A stretch of 32,573 nucleotides of DNA from an uncultured Prevotellaceae bacterium (GTDB lineage: Bacteria > Bacteroidota > Bacteroidia > Bacteroidales > Muribaculaceae), in the NCBI GenBank assembly GCA_900318645.1, contig ONLH01000038.1, positions 1-32,573 on the forward strand, in the 5' to 3' direction. Both the position numbers and the translations under genes were made by a program. Shown one piece after another: positions 7,997 to 16,985 of this stretch. The notes under the pieces were generated by a model. That model searched no databases and had not been told where the DNA came from. It saw only the letters and a list, made by a program, of their open reading frames with translations. Positions within the stretch are counted from its first letter, which is position 1; each line of letters opens with the position of its first letter.

Positions 7997-8014
7997 GCTT
8001 TAGGTTTTAGGGGG
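7993..8014 (+). repeat. TAGGCTTTAGG repeat starting at the stop codon
   Basis: The stop TAG is the start of GTAGGCTTTAGGTTTTAGGG, in which TTTAGG-like words repeat. A related word (GGCTTTAGG) occurs at the rbfA/permease junction. Confidence 0.45.
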
Positions 8015-8027
8015 CATCTGCTCTGTA

Positions 8028-8049
8028 GAGACGCAAAATCTTGCGTCTC
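8028..8049. repeat. Short perfect hairpin GAGACGCAA-AATC-TTGCGTCTC
   Basis: A 9-bp perfect stem (8028–8036 / 8041–8049) with a 4-nt loop. It looks like a short repetitive extragenic palindrome; other genomic copies cannot be tested here. Confidence 0.55.
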
Positions 8050-8092
8050 CCGTGCGGCAACAATAGCCCCGCGCCGAGGCGCAAAGAACATC

Positions 8093-8177
8093 TTGAAGAC
8101 AAGAAGGACAATAAAGACAATTTATTGATTATCAATAAATAATCCCATATTTGTCCTTCTTGTCTTTTTGTCTTCAA
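8093..8177. terminator. Large nested hairpin between convergent genes, probable bidirectional terminator
   Basis: Nested complementary blocks: TTGAAGAC (8093–8100) with GTCTTCAA (8170–8177), GACAAGAAGGACAA (8098–8111) with TTGTCCTTCTTGTC (8151–8164), and TTTATTGAT (8121–8129) with ATCAATAAA (8131–8139). It lies between the DUF285 gene and the convergent receptor gene. Confidence 0.6.
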
Positions 8178-8197
8178 ATCATTACGACAATTGCCCA

Positions 8198-10411
8198 TCA
8201 GTTGCCGCTTCTCAGACCGCCGACGAGGTCGTCGTTCTCGACGGTCTTTTCGGTCTGTTTGACGCTCGTTTTGCTGGAGCCGAAGGCGTAGCTTAGCGAC
8301 AGTTGCACGTTGCGCTGGTTGAAATGGCCCACACCGTGGTTCACGTAGTCGCCTTGAGTGATGTAGCCCTTTGACACTTCATACTTGTGCAGGATTGAGT
8401 TGGCGCTCAAGCGCACGGTCAGGCGGTCATCTTTAAGGAAGGAGCGTGACAGCCCTAACATGATGGTGGGATTGGGTATGGTGCTGTAGCCATACACATG
8501 ACGCAGGTCGTGGCCGATTTCATACCACATGCAGGTGGCTGTCGCACGCAACTTCCACGGCAACTGCTGAGCGAGTTGGGCGTATAGGTTGCCGCCCCAG
8601 CCGCTGTTGGTCAAGTCCTGTGAGGGATTGCGGTAGCGCTTGTAGCACAATTCTCCGTTCATGTAGAAAGTGGTCTTGCTTGTCACCATCCACTGCACAA
8701 AGCCACCCACGCCAGCCATCAGATAATGGCAGTCATTGCTGTTGGTCAAGTGCACAACGTCGTCATGGACTGTGCGATAAGTGCCGATGAGGTTGCGGGT
8801 GATGGTTACCGTGGGCTTGACGTTGAAGGTCAAGCGGTTGCCCGTGTGCTGGAAGTTGATGCTTACCATATTGTTGCGGGCACTTGACAGGTGAGGATTA
8901 CCATATTCTATCGTTGTTGTATAACGCTTGACTGCGGGGTTGAGATACTGAATGCCGGGGCGGTTGAGGCTCGTGGCCCAAGACAGGCGCAGGCTGTTGA
9001 ACAGCGATAGTTGCCAGTGCACACTCGCCGAAGGCACCAGGTCGTGCAGGTCGCGCCCGAAAGGTTCCCCATCGCCATTGGGATAACTGGCGCGGAAGTG
9101 GCTGTACTCATAGCGCAAGCCGCCGCGCAGGGTGAAGTCGCCTACCTTGTAGCGCCATGAGGCATAGGCGGCCCCCACATGCATATCGTGCTTGAAGCGG
9201 GTGCCAGTGTCCAGTTCAGCAGTGCTGTTATACTGCATGCGGTTGTGGCTCTTGTTTAGGCGCAGGATGTACTTGCCGCCCACCTCCAGCAGATGATGCC
9301 CCCATAGCGGCAGTTGGTAGTCGAGTTGCCAGGTGTGCTCGATAAAGCGTTCCTTGCCCCACTTGCTGTAGGCTGTGTAGTCAAACGGCGGATTGACCAA
9401 GTTGATGAGCGAGTCATACTGCTCCTCGTGCTGGCCCGTGGTTGAGAACATGTAGGAGGCGGTCAGGACTTCGTCCTTGCGACTGGTGCGGTGTTCCCAA
9501 TCGGCACGGCCGTTCCACGACATGAAGCCATACTGCGGCAGGTTAAACGGATTATCATAGGACGTAATCAACAGCCCTGCCGCGTCATGATACTCGATGT
9601 GGCTGTCACCGTAGATGTTCAGCCCGTAGCGGTAACCACCAAAAGATGCAGTAATCAGGTTCAGCGAATCGATTTCCAGGCTAGCGTTCAGGCTAAGGTT
9701 ATAGACCCAAGCGGGTTGCTTGTTGCGATAGCGGTTATACATCGTGGTGCCCGTATCCTTATAGGTCGTCCATGTCTCGTCCTCACCGGCAAATTGGCGA
9801 TGTGTCTGTTTCTGGTAAAATGCTGTTGTCCCAAGGGTGAATTTACCCGCACGGGCAGCGACATAGGCACTCGCATTGGGTGAACCGAAGGTGTTTATCG
9901 AGGCCGACACTGTGCCGTTGACACCCTCGATGCGAATGCCTTCGACAGTGACGATGTTCAGGATGGTTGTGGCTCCCTCGGCATCATAACGGGCGCCAGG
10001 CTCGGTGATGACCTCGATGCGCTTGATTGTGCTGGCAGGCATGGCACGCAGCACTTCCTTGGGGTTGGTCGACAGGGCAGGGTCGGGGTGACCGTTCTTG
10101 TAAATCTTGAAACTGCCGCTGCCGTTGACGCGCACATTATCTTGGCCGTCAACGCTCACTAGCGGCACGCGCCGCAGTACGTCGAGCACGGTGCTCGTGC
10201 GCGCCTCGGGGTCGGCTTGCACATTATAACTCAAGCGGTCGTCCAGCGTCTTGACCAACTGGCGCATAGTTACTACCTCCACGTCCTTTAACTGCAACGT
10301 GTCGCCCCACTCAGCGGCAATGCTGTCTTGTCTGTTGGCATCTTGTGCCATGCCGGTGGCTGTAGCCATCACGACTACCATAACTGTTACAATCTTCACC
10401 ATTGTATTCAT
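8198..10411 (-). CDS. TonB-dependent-receptor-like outer-membrane beta-barrel protein (OMP_b-brl_3 type)
   Basis: 737 aa. Signal peptide at 1–22 (MNTMVKIVTVMVVVMATATGMAQ). Residues about 45–155 form a plug-like domain with TSTVLDVLRRVPLVSVDG, IKRIEVITEPGARYDAEGA and TILNIVT. The rest is a beta-barrel rich in alternating aromatic strands, with the typical motifs SLRLSWATSLNRPGIQYLNP and YGNPHL. There is no N-terminal carboxypeptidase-like domain, unlike the receptor at 29868. The ligand is unknown and no SusD-like partner is nearby. It is transcribed divergently from a histidine kinase/response regulator pair across a 149-bp gap carrying a direct-repeat operator, so control by that pair is likely. 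The C-terminus ends in a charged tail (about 20 residues) rather than an aromatic residue. Confidence 0.87.
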   Translation of the reverse strand: MNTMVKIVTVMVVVMATATGMAQDANRQDSIAAEWGDTLQLKDVEVVTMRQLVKTLDDRLSYNVQADPEARTSTVLDVLRRVPLVSVDGQDNVRVNGSGSFKIYKNGHPDPALSTNPKEVLRAMPASTIKRIEVITEPGARYDAEGATTILNIVTVEGIRIEGVNGTVSASINTFGSPNASAYVAARAGKFTLGTTAFYQKQTHRQFAGEDETWTTYKDTGTTMYNRYRNKQPAWVYNLSLNASLEIDSLNLITASFGGYRYGLNIYGDSHIEYHDAAGLLITSYDNPFNLPQYGFMSWNGRADWEHRTSRKDEVLTASYMFSTTGQHEEQYDSLINLVNPPFDYTAYSKWGKERFIEHTWQLDYQLPLWGHHLLEVGGKYILRLNKSHNRMQYNSTAELDTGTRFKHDMHVGAAYASWRYKVGDFTLRGGLRYEYSHFRASYPNGDGEPFGRDLHDLVPSASVHWQLSLFNSLRLSWATSLNRPGIQYLNPAVKRYTTTIEYGNPHLSSARNNMVSINFQHTGNRLTFNVKPTVTITRNLIGTYRTVHDDVVHLTNSNDCHYLMAGVGGFVQWMVTSKTTFYMNGELCYKRYRNPSQDLTNSGWGGNLYAQLAQQLPWKLRATATCMWYEIGHDLRHVYGYSTIPNPTIMLGLSRSFLKDDRLTVRLSANSILHKYEVSKGYITQGDYVNHGVGHFNQRNVQLSLSYAFGSSKTSVKQTEKTVENDDLVGGLRSGN

Positions 10412-10439
10412 AGATCATTAGTTATTAATTTTTCGGTCG

Positions 10440-10447
10440 CAAAATTA
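10440..10447 (-). promoter_or_regulatory. -7 box of the receptor gene
   Basis: On the minus strand TAATTTTG occurs 28 nt before the ATG at 10411. No TTTG is seen at the -33 spacing. Confidence 0.5.
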
Positions 10448-10480
10448 TCCTCAATCCCCGTCACCCAGGCCACGATGCGA

Positions 10481-10518
10481 CTTACCAAGTCTTAACTAAA
10501 AACTTATTTAGTCTTAAC
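10481..10518 (+). promoter_or_regulatory. Tandem operator, probable response-regulator binding site
   Basis: Two 16-bp direct repeats, CTTACCAAGTCTTAAC (10481–10496) and CTTATTTAGTCTTAAC (10503–10518), match at 13 of 16 positions and start 22 bp apart. Inside each, CTTA recurs after 10 bp. OmpR-family regulators typically bind such helically phased direct repeats. The site lies between the receptor gene and the kinase gene, upstream of both. Confidence 0.6.
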
Positions 10519-10546
10519 GGAGTAGAGGACTAATGGGTAAAATGTG

Positions 10547-10554
10547 TATTTTTG
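10547..10554 (+). promoter_or_regulatory. -7 box of the kinase/regulator operon
   Basis: TATTTTTG ends only six bases before the ATG at 10561, so the transcript would be leaderless or nearly so. No -33 TTTG; the operator repeats end 28 bp upstream and could replace it. Confidence 0.5.
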
Positions 10555-10560
10555 CGGGTG

Positions 10561-12006
10561 ATGAACGTGAAGCTGAAATATATTGCTGTGCTGGTGATTG
10601 TGGCGCTATTGGGTGTCGCTGCCTATCAAGCCTATTGGCTGGAGCAACTGCACTTCACCATTGGTGAGCAGATGGACAATGACATCCAGGAGGCTATGCG
10701 TGTCGCCGATCTCAAGGAAGTCTTTCTGCGCCTCAAGAGCATTGAGGACAAAGGTCCTCACGGCACGATGGACGTGAGAGCCGGCATCGGCGAGGATGGA
10801 AGCATCACCGCCAAAGCCGTCACGACCACCCAAGTCACAGTTGACGGCGAAAAACTGGAACAGAAAACGGTTGAAGTCCTGCGTTCAAGTCCTCAGCCCG
10901 AGAGTGACAGCACGGCCGGCGACGAAGCTTTCATGCAGATGCTTGAAGAACAGATATCGGTCACCGAATTGGCTTCAATGATTCAGCAGGGTCTGCATCT
11001 GGGTGTGGACCGTTTTGAGGGTACCAGATATGAGAAGTATGACTCCCTGCTGACGGCAGGCTTGCAGCAACTGGGTTTGAGCGGGAACCATCAGTTGATG
11101 TGCATCAAGGCCGACACGGTCTTTAACTATACGACGACAGGATATGTCCCCAGTAAAAACGCACGACATTATGTCTATAACTGGGCGGATTATGGTCGTT
11201 ATGAACTCACGATCGAACCTACGACGGGGCTGGTCCTGCGCGAGATGGCTGGCATCTTGACAGCTTCGGGTCTCATAGTGCTGTTGCTGGGACTGGCATT
11301 CTATTTCCTGATCAAGACCATCCTCAAACAGCGAACGCTGGACGAGATGAAGACCGACTTCACCAACAACATCACCCACGAGCTGAAAACGCCCATCGCC
11401 GTCGCCTATGCCGCTAACGACGCGTTGCTCAACTTCGGCGAACAGGCGGATGAAGCCAAGCGGCACCATTATCTGACCCTGTGTCGGCAGCAATTGGAAC
11501 GGTTGAGCGGAATGGTCGAGCAGATTCTCTCAATGAGTATGGAACGCCGCCGCCAGTTCAAACTCAACATTGAAACGGTAAATGTCGCCGAATTGCTCAA
11601 ACCCATCATTGAGCAGCAACAGCTCAAGGCCGATAAACCCGTTACCATCACGACGCACATCGACCCCGAGGGGTTGACCTTGCAGGCAGACCGCGCCCAC
11701 TTGAGCAACATCCTGAACAACCTCATTGACAATGCTATCAAGTATTCCCCCGATGAGGCACAGGTTGAGATTACCGCCACACCTTCAGCCATCAGCGTTA
11801 CAGATCATGGCATGGGTATCGCTGCCGACAAGTTGCCGCATATCTACGACAAATTCTATCGCATTCCCACTGGGGACCTGCACGATGTCAAGGGCTACGG
11901 ATTGGGCCTGTTTTATGTCAAAACGATGGTTGAGAAACATGGCTGGAGCATCGATGTATCAAGTACTAAGGGAAAGGGCACGTCTTTTACAATCCTATTG
12001 ATATGA
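10561..12006 (+). CDS. Sensor histidine kinase (RprX-like)
   Basis: 481 aa from the ATG at 10561; an in-frame TTG nine bases upstream lies inside the -7 box and is rejected as a start. Membrane segment 1 is residues about 6–24, a periplasmic or extracytoplasmic sensor spans about 25–230, and membrane segment 2 (LTASGLIVLLLGLAFYFLI) follows. The HisKA H-box is FTNNITHELKTPIA with H273 as the expected phospho-acceptor. The ATPase domain shows the N box NILNNLIDNAIKYS, G1 DHGMGIA, the F box DKFYRI and G2 GYGLGLFYVK. The stop overlaps the regulator start by ATGA, implying translational coupling. The sequence around the H-box resembles RprX of Bacteroides; the signal sensed is unknown. A shared operator suggests it controls the divergent receptor. 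Confidence 0.9.
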   Translation: MNVKLKYIAVLVIVALLGVAAYQAYWLEQLHFTIGEQMDNDIQEAMRVADLKEVFLRLKSIEDKGPHGTMDVRAGIGEDGSITAKAVTTTQVTVDGEKLEQKTVEVLRSSPQPESDSTAGDEAFMQMLEEQISVTELASMIQQGLHLGVDRFEGTRYEKYDSLLTAGLQQLGLSGNHQLMCIKADTVFNYTTTGYVPSKNARHYVYNWADYGRYELTIEPTTGLVLREMAGILTASGLIVLLLGLAFYFLIKTILKQRTLDEMKTDFTNNITHELKTPIAVAYAANDALLNFGEQADEAKRHHYLTLCRQQLERLSGMVEQILSMSMERRRQFKLNIETVNVAELLKPIIEQQQLKADKPVTITTHIDPEGLTLQADRAHLSNILNNLIDNAIKYSPDEAQVEITATPSAISVTDHGMGIAADKLPHIYDKFYRIPTGDLHDVKGYGLGLFYVKTMVEKHGWSIDVSSTKGKGTSFTILLI

Positions 12007-12710
12007 GCGAGAAGACCATTAACATACTGCTCGCCGAGGACGAGCGCACCCTGGCGATGATTATCAAGGACACCCTCGATGGTCAAGGGTTCAGCGTTAC
12101 CGTTGCAAGCGATGGAGAAGAAGCCCTGCAACTCTATGCCGCCCATCGGCCTGACGTGCTGGTGGCTGACGTGATGATGCCGCGGCTTGACGGCTTTGAG
12201 TTGGTGCGACGCATCCGCAAGAATGACCAGGCTATGCCCGTTATCTTTCTCACGGCTCGTTCGGCGGTCAACGATGTGGTACATGGCTTTGAAATGGGTG
12301 CCAACGATTACTTGAAGAAGCCTTTCGGGATGCAGGAACTCATTGTTCGCATCAAGGCGTTGTTGGGCAGGGCATGTACAGTCGCGCCTCAGCCCGAACA
12401 AGCTACTCGTTTTACCATTGGGCAATATCTGTTTGATGCCGTTGTCCAGCGCTTGACACATGTGCCGACGGGCACCCGATCAGAACTCTCCTACCGTGAA
12501 AGCGAGATTCTGAGGCACTTGTGTCTGCATCCCAGTGAGGTCGTGACGTCCCAGTCGCTCCTTCTCGAACTCTGGGGTGACGACAGTTTTTTCAACAACA
12601 AGAGCCTGCACGTTTTCATTACCAAACTCCGTCACCGCTTGGCTTTGGACCGGAGTTTACGCATTGTCAACGTGCGTGGAATAGGTTATAAACTGATTAC
12701 TGCAGAGTGA
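12003..12710 (+). CDS. OmpR/PhoB-family response regulator (RprY-like)
   Basis: 235 aa. The receiver domain (about 6–120) has the acidic pair E12/D13, phospho-acceptor D56 in VLVADVMMPRLDG, T84 in FLTAR and K106 in DYLKKPF. The C-terminal winged helix (about 137–232) shows SYRESEILRHL, LLLELWGDD and the recognition/wing region SLHVFITKLRHRL...IVNVRGIGYKL. It is the partner of the preceding kinase (4-bp overlap). It ends 3 bp from the stop of the convergent L,D-transpeptidase gene, leaving no room for a terminator. Its likely operator is the CTTA repeat pair at 10481–10518. Confidence 0.92.
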   Translation: MSEKTINILLAEDERTLAMIIKDTLDGQGFSVTVASDGEEALQLYAAHRPDVLVADVMMPRLDGFELVRRIRKNDQAMPVIFLTARSAVNDVVHGFEMGANDYLKKPFGMQELIVRIKALLGRACTVAPQPEQATRFTIGQYLFDAVVQRLTHVPTGTRSELSYRESEILRHLCLHPSEVVTSQSLLLELWGDDSFFNNKSLHVFITKLRHRLALDRSLRIVNVRGIGYKLITAE

Positions 12711-12713
12711 TTG

Positions 12714-13355
12714 TTACTTGGTGATGGCTTTGCGGTAGCGCAGTTCCCAAGGAAAGGGTGCTTGTTCCTCGGCCTGGACGGTGACGGGCATGCCGACGTA
12801 GGCAAAATGTTCCTTCAAGGTGATAATGTCCTTATCTAGCAGGCGGATACATCCCTCACTGGCTCGTCCTGGAACGGATTTCTCGTTGTTGGTGCTGCCA
12901 TGGATTCCGATTCCGCGATGGCCGGGTGTCTCCAACCTTAGGAACCAGTGACCATAGGCCTTGATGTTGCCACGGCCGTCATGGAAGTCGTGCTTCCAGG
13001 TCGATGAGTTCTGTATCATAGTGATTTTGAAGGGTCTGCCGACTGGAGACTCGGGGGTGCGCATGTCACCACGTCTCATCTTATTACCTTTGTTCTTGCC
13101 CATGCAGCAGGGAAATTGTGCCATGATGACGGTGTCGCCAGTGGCATTGCGGTCATAGACGCTCAGTGTCAGGTCCTTTTTGGAAATGACAATCCATGCG
13201 GTGCCGCTAGGCTTGGCCGGCATCGCGGGGAAACGGATTACTGATGTAGTGATAGTGTCAGTGCTGAAAGACTGACTATTGTCGATGTTTTGGGCATGAG
13301 TAATGCTGCAAAGGGTCAGCATTGCCATGATGATGATGGCTGGTCTGTTAAGCAT
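12714..13355 (-). CDS. L,D-transpeptidase (YkuD family), exported
   Basis: 213 aa with an N-terminal signal peptide (about 1–21). The YkuD catalytic domain spans about 52–194 and includes WIVISKKDLTLSVYD near its start, H152 in GIGIHGS and the catalytic C169 in the S-x-G-C-I-R motif (SEGCIRL). Enzymes of this family form 3-3 peptidoglycan cross-links or attach lipoproteins; here the role is inferred from the family. An RGDMRTPESPVG segment matches the usual substrate-entry loop. The gene has its own promoter (13381–13412) and converges on the response regulator gene with a 3-bp gap. Confidence 0.9.
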   Translation of the reverse strand: MLNRPAIIIMAMLTLCSITHAQNIDNSQSFSTDTITTSVIRFPAMPAKPSGTAWIVISKKDLTLSVYDRNATGDTVIMAQFPCCMGKNKGNKMRRGDMRTPESPVGRPFKITMIQNSSTWKHDFHDGRGNIKAYGHWFLRLETPGHRGIGIHGSTNNEKSVPGRASEGCIRLLDKDIITLKEHFAYVGMPVTVQAEEQAPFPWELRYRKAITK

Positions 13356-13380
13356 AATTCGTCGTTTTTAATTGAGGCAG

Positions 13381-13412
13381 CAAATGTAGTGGATTCTTTT
13401 CACATATACAAA
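13381..13412 (-). promoter_or_regulatory. Promoter of the L,D-transpeptidase gene
   Basis: On the minus strand: TTTG (13412–13409), a 20-bp spacer and TACATTTG (13388–13381). The ATG is at 13355. Good match to the Bacteroidetes consensus. Confidence 0.7.
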
Positions 13413-13520
13413 TTGATGCGGCTCCCTACTGGCTTAACTGCTCTGTTCCAGATGCATATCAGGCCCAATACCTATCATTGTAATTTATTGGGAATAATAA
13501 TTTAAGATACAAGAAAACAA

Positions 13521-13590
13521 AATGGTCCACTATTTTGTAAGAAGAAACAAGTGGACCATTGTGTGTTTCTGATAATGTGTGTTTCTGATA
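13521..13590. repeat. Hairpin plus direct repeat in the enolase upstream gap
   Basis: AATGGTCCACT (13521–13531) pairs perfectly with AGTGGACCATT (13550–13560) around an 18-nt loop. Immediately after it GTGTGTTTCTGATA occurs twice (13561–13574, 13577–13590), 16 bp apart. The rest of the 13413–13791 gap is AT-rich and shows nothing else I can name. Confidence 0.6.
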
Positions 13591-13791
13591 AAAACTATAA
13601 ACTTTGGTTATGAAAATGTAACTGATGTTTTTCGATGATAGCAAAATTACTTTTATTTATATTTAAAGCCCAAAAATAATATACGAAATGGTGTATTTTA
13701 TAGACAAATCAGAATAAATGTTCCTAAGGTCTGGTTTATTGTATTGTCAATCGGTTGCATAATACTATTTTTGAGAAAAGCATGAATATTT

Positions 13792-13822
13792 TTTGCAATC
13801 TGCTTAAAAATCATTAACTTTG
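13792..13822 (+). promoter_or_regulatory. Promoter of eno
   Basis: TTTG (13792–13795), a 19-bp spacer and TAACTTTG (13815–13822): a full match to the Bacteroidetes housekeeping consensus, about 42 nt before the ATG. Confidence 0.8.
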
Positions 13823-13852
13823 CACCCGTTAAATGATATCAGTTTTTTCTAA

Positions 13853-15172
<1,320 letters not shown>

Positions 15173-15200
15173 TAACTCATCAGTAATTGAGTGACACTAC

Positions 15201-15238
15201 AATCGGGACCGCCCTGCAAGGTGCGGTCCCGATTTGTA
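15201..15238 (+). terminator. Rho-independent terminator of eno
   Basis: Perfect 12-bp stem AATCGGGACCGC (15201–15212) / GCGGTCCCGATT (15223–15234) with a 10-nt loop and TTGTATT after it. Confidence 0.85.
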
Positions 15239-15390
15239 TTCTGACTATTGAGGTGATGGGTCGATTTTTCAAATAGCCATTTTAAACTTTTTACGAAGTT
15301 TTTAATCAAAAGGCAGTGCGAGATGGTGCCAATGTGATGGATAACATCAAAAAACCGCGCCAAATCGTGCTTTGGATTAAAAAATATGCT

Positions 15391-15398
15391 TACTTTTG
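15391..15398 (+). promoter_or_regulatory. -7 box of the small secreted protein pair
   Basis: TACTTTTG 26 nt before the ATG at 15425. A TTTG at 15371–15374 is only 16 bp away, closer than the usual 19–21. Confidence 0.55.
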
Positions 15399-15424
15399 CA
15401 ATGTAAACAAATAATCAATTCATT

Positions 15425-15943
15425 ATGAAGAAAGTTTTATTTTCACTCATTATCCTGATGTCGGTCATGACCGTTCAGGCACAATCCATCTGCACATCAT
15501 GGCGCAGCATGCAACCCATTGTTGAAACTGCTGAGGATGGTTCGATGACGATTCAGAACGTGCTCTTCACCTTTAATGAGGATGGGACCTATTCATTTGT
15601 TAACGAGTTCACCATGTCCTCTGAGCCCGCTCCCACGATGGCTCTTGAGATTGCTACCAACATAGAAGTGAAAGGTACTTACACGCTTGAGGGAGATCAG
15701 CTGACAATGACACCTGACATCAAGACCTATAAGGCAGAAATACTTAGTATCTCAACGAATGGTAAGGTGACTAATAATCCCATGGTTTCAGGACAAGTCA
15801 AGAGCATGCTCAATAGTGAAGAGTTTAAAGCACAGTTTGACACTGTTGAAACCAACACCATCAAGGTAAGCGACTCTACGCTTGAGATGAAAGATGGTGA
15901 GCAGACGTGGATGTTTACTCGCTTTGCCTCCATCAATAACTAG
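15425..15943 (+). CDS. Small exported protein of unknown function (tandem paralog 1)
   Basis: 172 aa with a signal peptide (MKKVLFSLIILMSVMTVQAQ, cut near residue 20). I do not recognise the family. The mature part is predicted beta-rich: SICTSWRSMQPIVE, FTFNEDGTYSFVNEF, GTYTLEGDQLTMTPD and a C-terminal STLEMKDGEQTWMFTRF. This alternation of 'W..', 'F..DGTY', 'G.Y...G..L' and 'L...DG.' is what lipocalin-like or similar small beta-barrel proteins show, so such a fold is a reasonable guess. There is no lipobox cysteine. The next gene is a close paralog 30 bp downstream; the pair is probably co-transcribed from the promoter at 15391. Confidence 0.75.
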   Translation: MKKVLFSLIILMSVMTVQAQSICTSWRSMQPIVETAEDGSMTIQNVLFTFNEDGTYSFVNEFTMSSEPAPTMALEIATNIEVKGTYTLEGDQLTMTPDIKTYKAEILSISTNGKVTNNPMVSGQVKSMLNSEEFKAQFDTVETNTIKVSDSTLEMKDGEQTWMFTRFASINN

Positions 15944-15973
15944 TATCCATACTCACTAAATATCTGACACATT

Positions 15974-16495
15974 ATGAAGAAGTTTTTATTTTCACTTATT
16001 GCCCTGATGTCGGTCATGACCGTTCAGGCACAATCCATCTGTGCCACATGGCGCAGCATGCAACCCGTTGTGATTTCTGATGACGATGGCTCGTTCTCGG
16101 CCCAGAATGTGACTTACACTTTCTATGAGGATGGTTCATACAGTTTTGTCGATGAGTTGACCCAGTCCACCCAGCCGGCTCAAACGATGGCTCTGGAGAT
16201 AGCAACCAACATTGAGTTAAAAGGCACATACACCTATGATGGCAAAAAGGTGGTACTCACCCCGAATATTGATACTTATAGCATGGAATTGATCAATATC
16301 TCGATGAATGGCCATGTAACTGATGATCCCACCGTGAAAGCCCAGATCACTCAGATGCTCAACAGTGAGGAGTTCAAGTCTCAGTTTGCCGAGGTTCAGA
16401 CCAATGATGTCAAAGTAAATGACTCGATGCTCGAGATGACTGTTGACGGTCAGACAATCACTTTCATGCGCTTTTCCACCATCAAGCAGAACTAA
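15974..16495 (+). CDS. Small exported protein of unknown function (tandem paralog 2)
   Basis: 173 aa. It aligns end to end with the preceding protein: nearly identical signal peptide (MKKFLFSLIALMSVMTVQAQ), SIC.[ST]WRSMQP.V, ALEIATNIE.KGTYT, MLNSEEFK.QF and a final RF(A/S)(S/T)I. The most variable parts are short internal stretches. There are about 30 bp between the genes and no promoter of its own is obvious; a terminator follows at 16520. Same fold guess as for its neighbour; function unknown. Confidence 0.75.
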   Translation: MKKFLFSLIALMSVMTVQAQSICATWRSMQPVVISDDDGSFSAQNVTYTFYEDGSYSFVDELTQSTQPAQTMALEIATNIELKGTYTYDGKKVVLTPNIDTYSMELINISMNGHVTDDPTVKAQITQMLNSEEFKSQFAEVQTNDVKVNDSMLEMTVDGQTITFMRFSTIKQN

Positions 16496-16519
16496 CCAGT
16501 TAGTGTTTAAGGAATAATT

Positions 16520-16555
16520 AATCCCGCAGGTTTTAATGGCTTGCGGGATTATTTA
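16520..16555 (+). terminator. Terminator after the secreted protein pair
   Basis: AATCCCGCA (16520–16528) pairs with TGCGGGATT (16542–16550) and is followed by ATTTATG. It may also serve the convergent DUF2752 gene, since AATTATTCC follows the stem on the other strand. Confidence 0.75.
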
Positions 16556-16593
16556 TGTGTTGAGTTGATGCCTTTAGTGTCGGTGGGGTGGGG

Positions 16594-16983
16594 CTAGATG
16601 TTGAAGATGTTGCGGACAATCCACCAGGCAAAAAAGAGGATGACATAGGCCTTGAGGGTGATGGGGTGGAAGGCGATGCGCTTGAGGCCGTCGAGGCGGT
16701 GTCTGAAATTGTACCATGACACCAGCACCGCCACCAGTGCGTAAGGTATTGAGAGGATAAAGAAATAGTTATAGGAGAGTGCTTGCCCGAGGTGGCCGTG
16801 GACTAGGGCGTTCAATGCGCGCTGTGAACCGCAGGCGGGACACTGTGTTCCTGTCAGCATGTGCCAGGGGCATTGGATGGGATGGCCCGTTGACAATGGA
16901 TTGACAAAATAATAAATAATGCCCAGCAGTACCAGAATAACAGGCAATGCGTAGGGCATTATTTTGTCAACCTTGTTGAGCAT
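16594..16983 (-). CDS. DUF2752 membrane protein
   Basis: 129 aa. Membrane segments are visible at about 10–27, 71–90 and 109–127. The family signature is the cysteine-rich motif CPWHMLTGTQCPACGSQRA (38–56). Function is unknown; the two CxxC-like cysteines could bind metal or form disulfides, which is speculation. Its start is 2 bp from the stop of the upstream dispanin gene, so they are one operon; DUF2752 genes frequently accompany small CD225/TM2-type membrane proteins. The C-terminus has a small 9-bp repeat (AACATC-TTC-AACATC-TAG) that includes the stop codon. Confidence 0.85.
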   Translation of the reverse strand: MLNKVDKIMPYALPVILVLLGIIYYFVNPLSTGHPIQCPWHMLTGTQCPACGSQRALNALVHGHLGQALSYNYFFILSIPYALVAVLVSWYNFRHRLDGLKRIAFHPITLKAYVILFFAWWIVRNIFNI

Positions 16984-16985
16984 GA

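Noticed and set aside
10552-10560. TTG start giving three extra residues to the histidine kinase
   Set aside because: The TTG is part of the -7 box TATTTTTG, so it would not be on the transcript; ATG 10561 is used instead.
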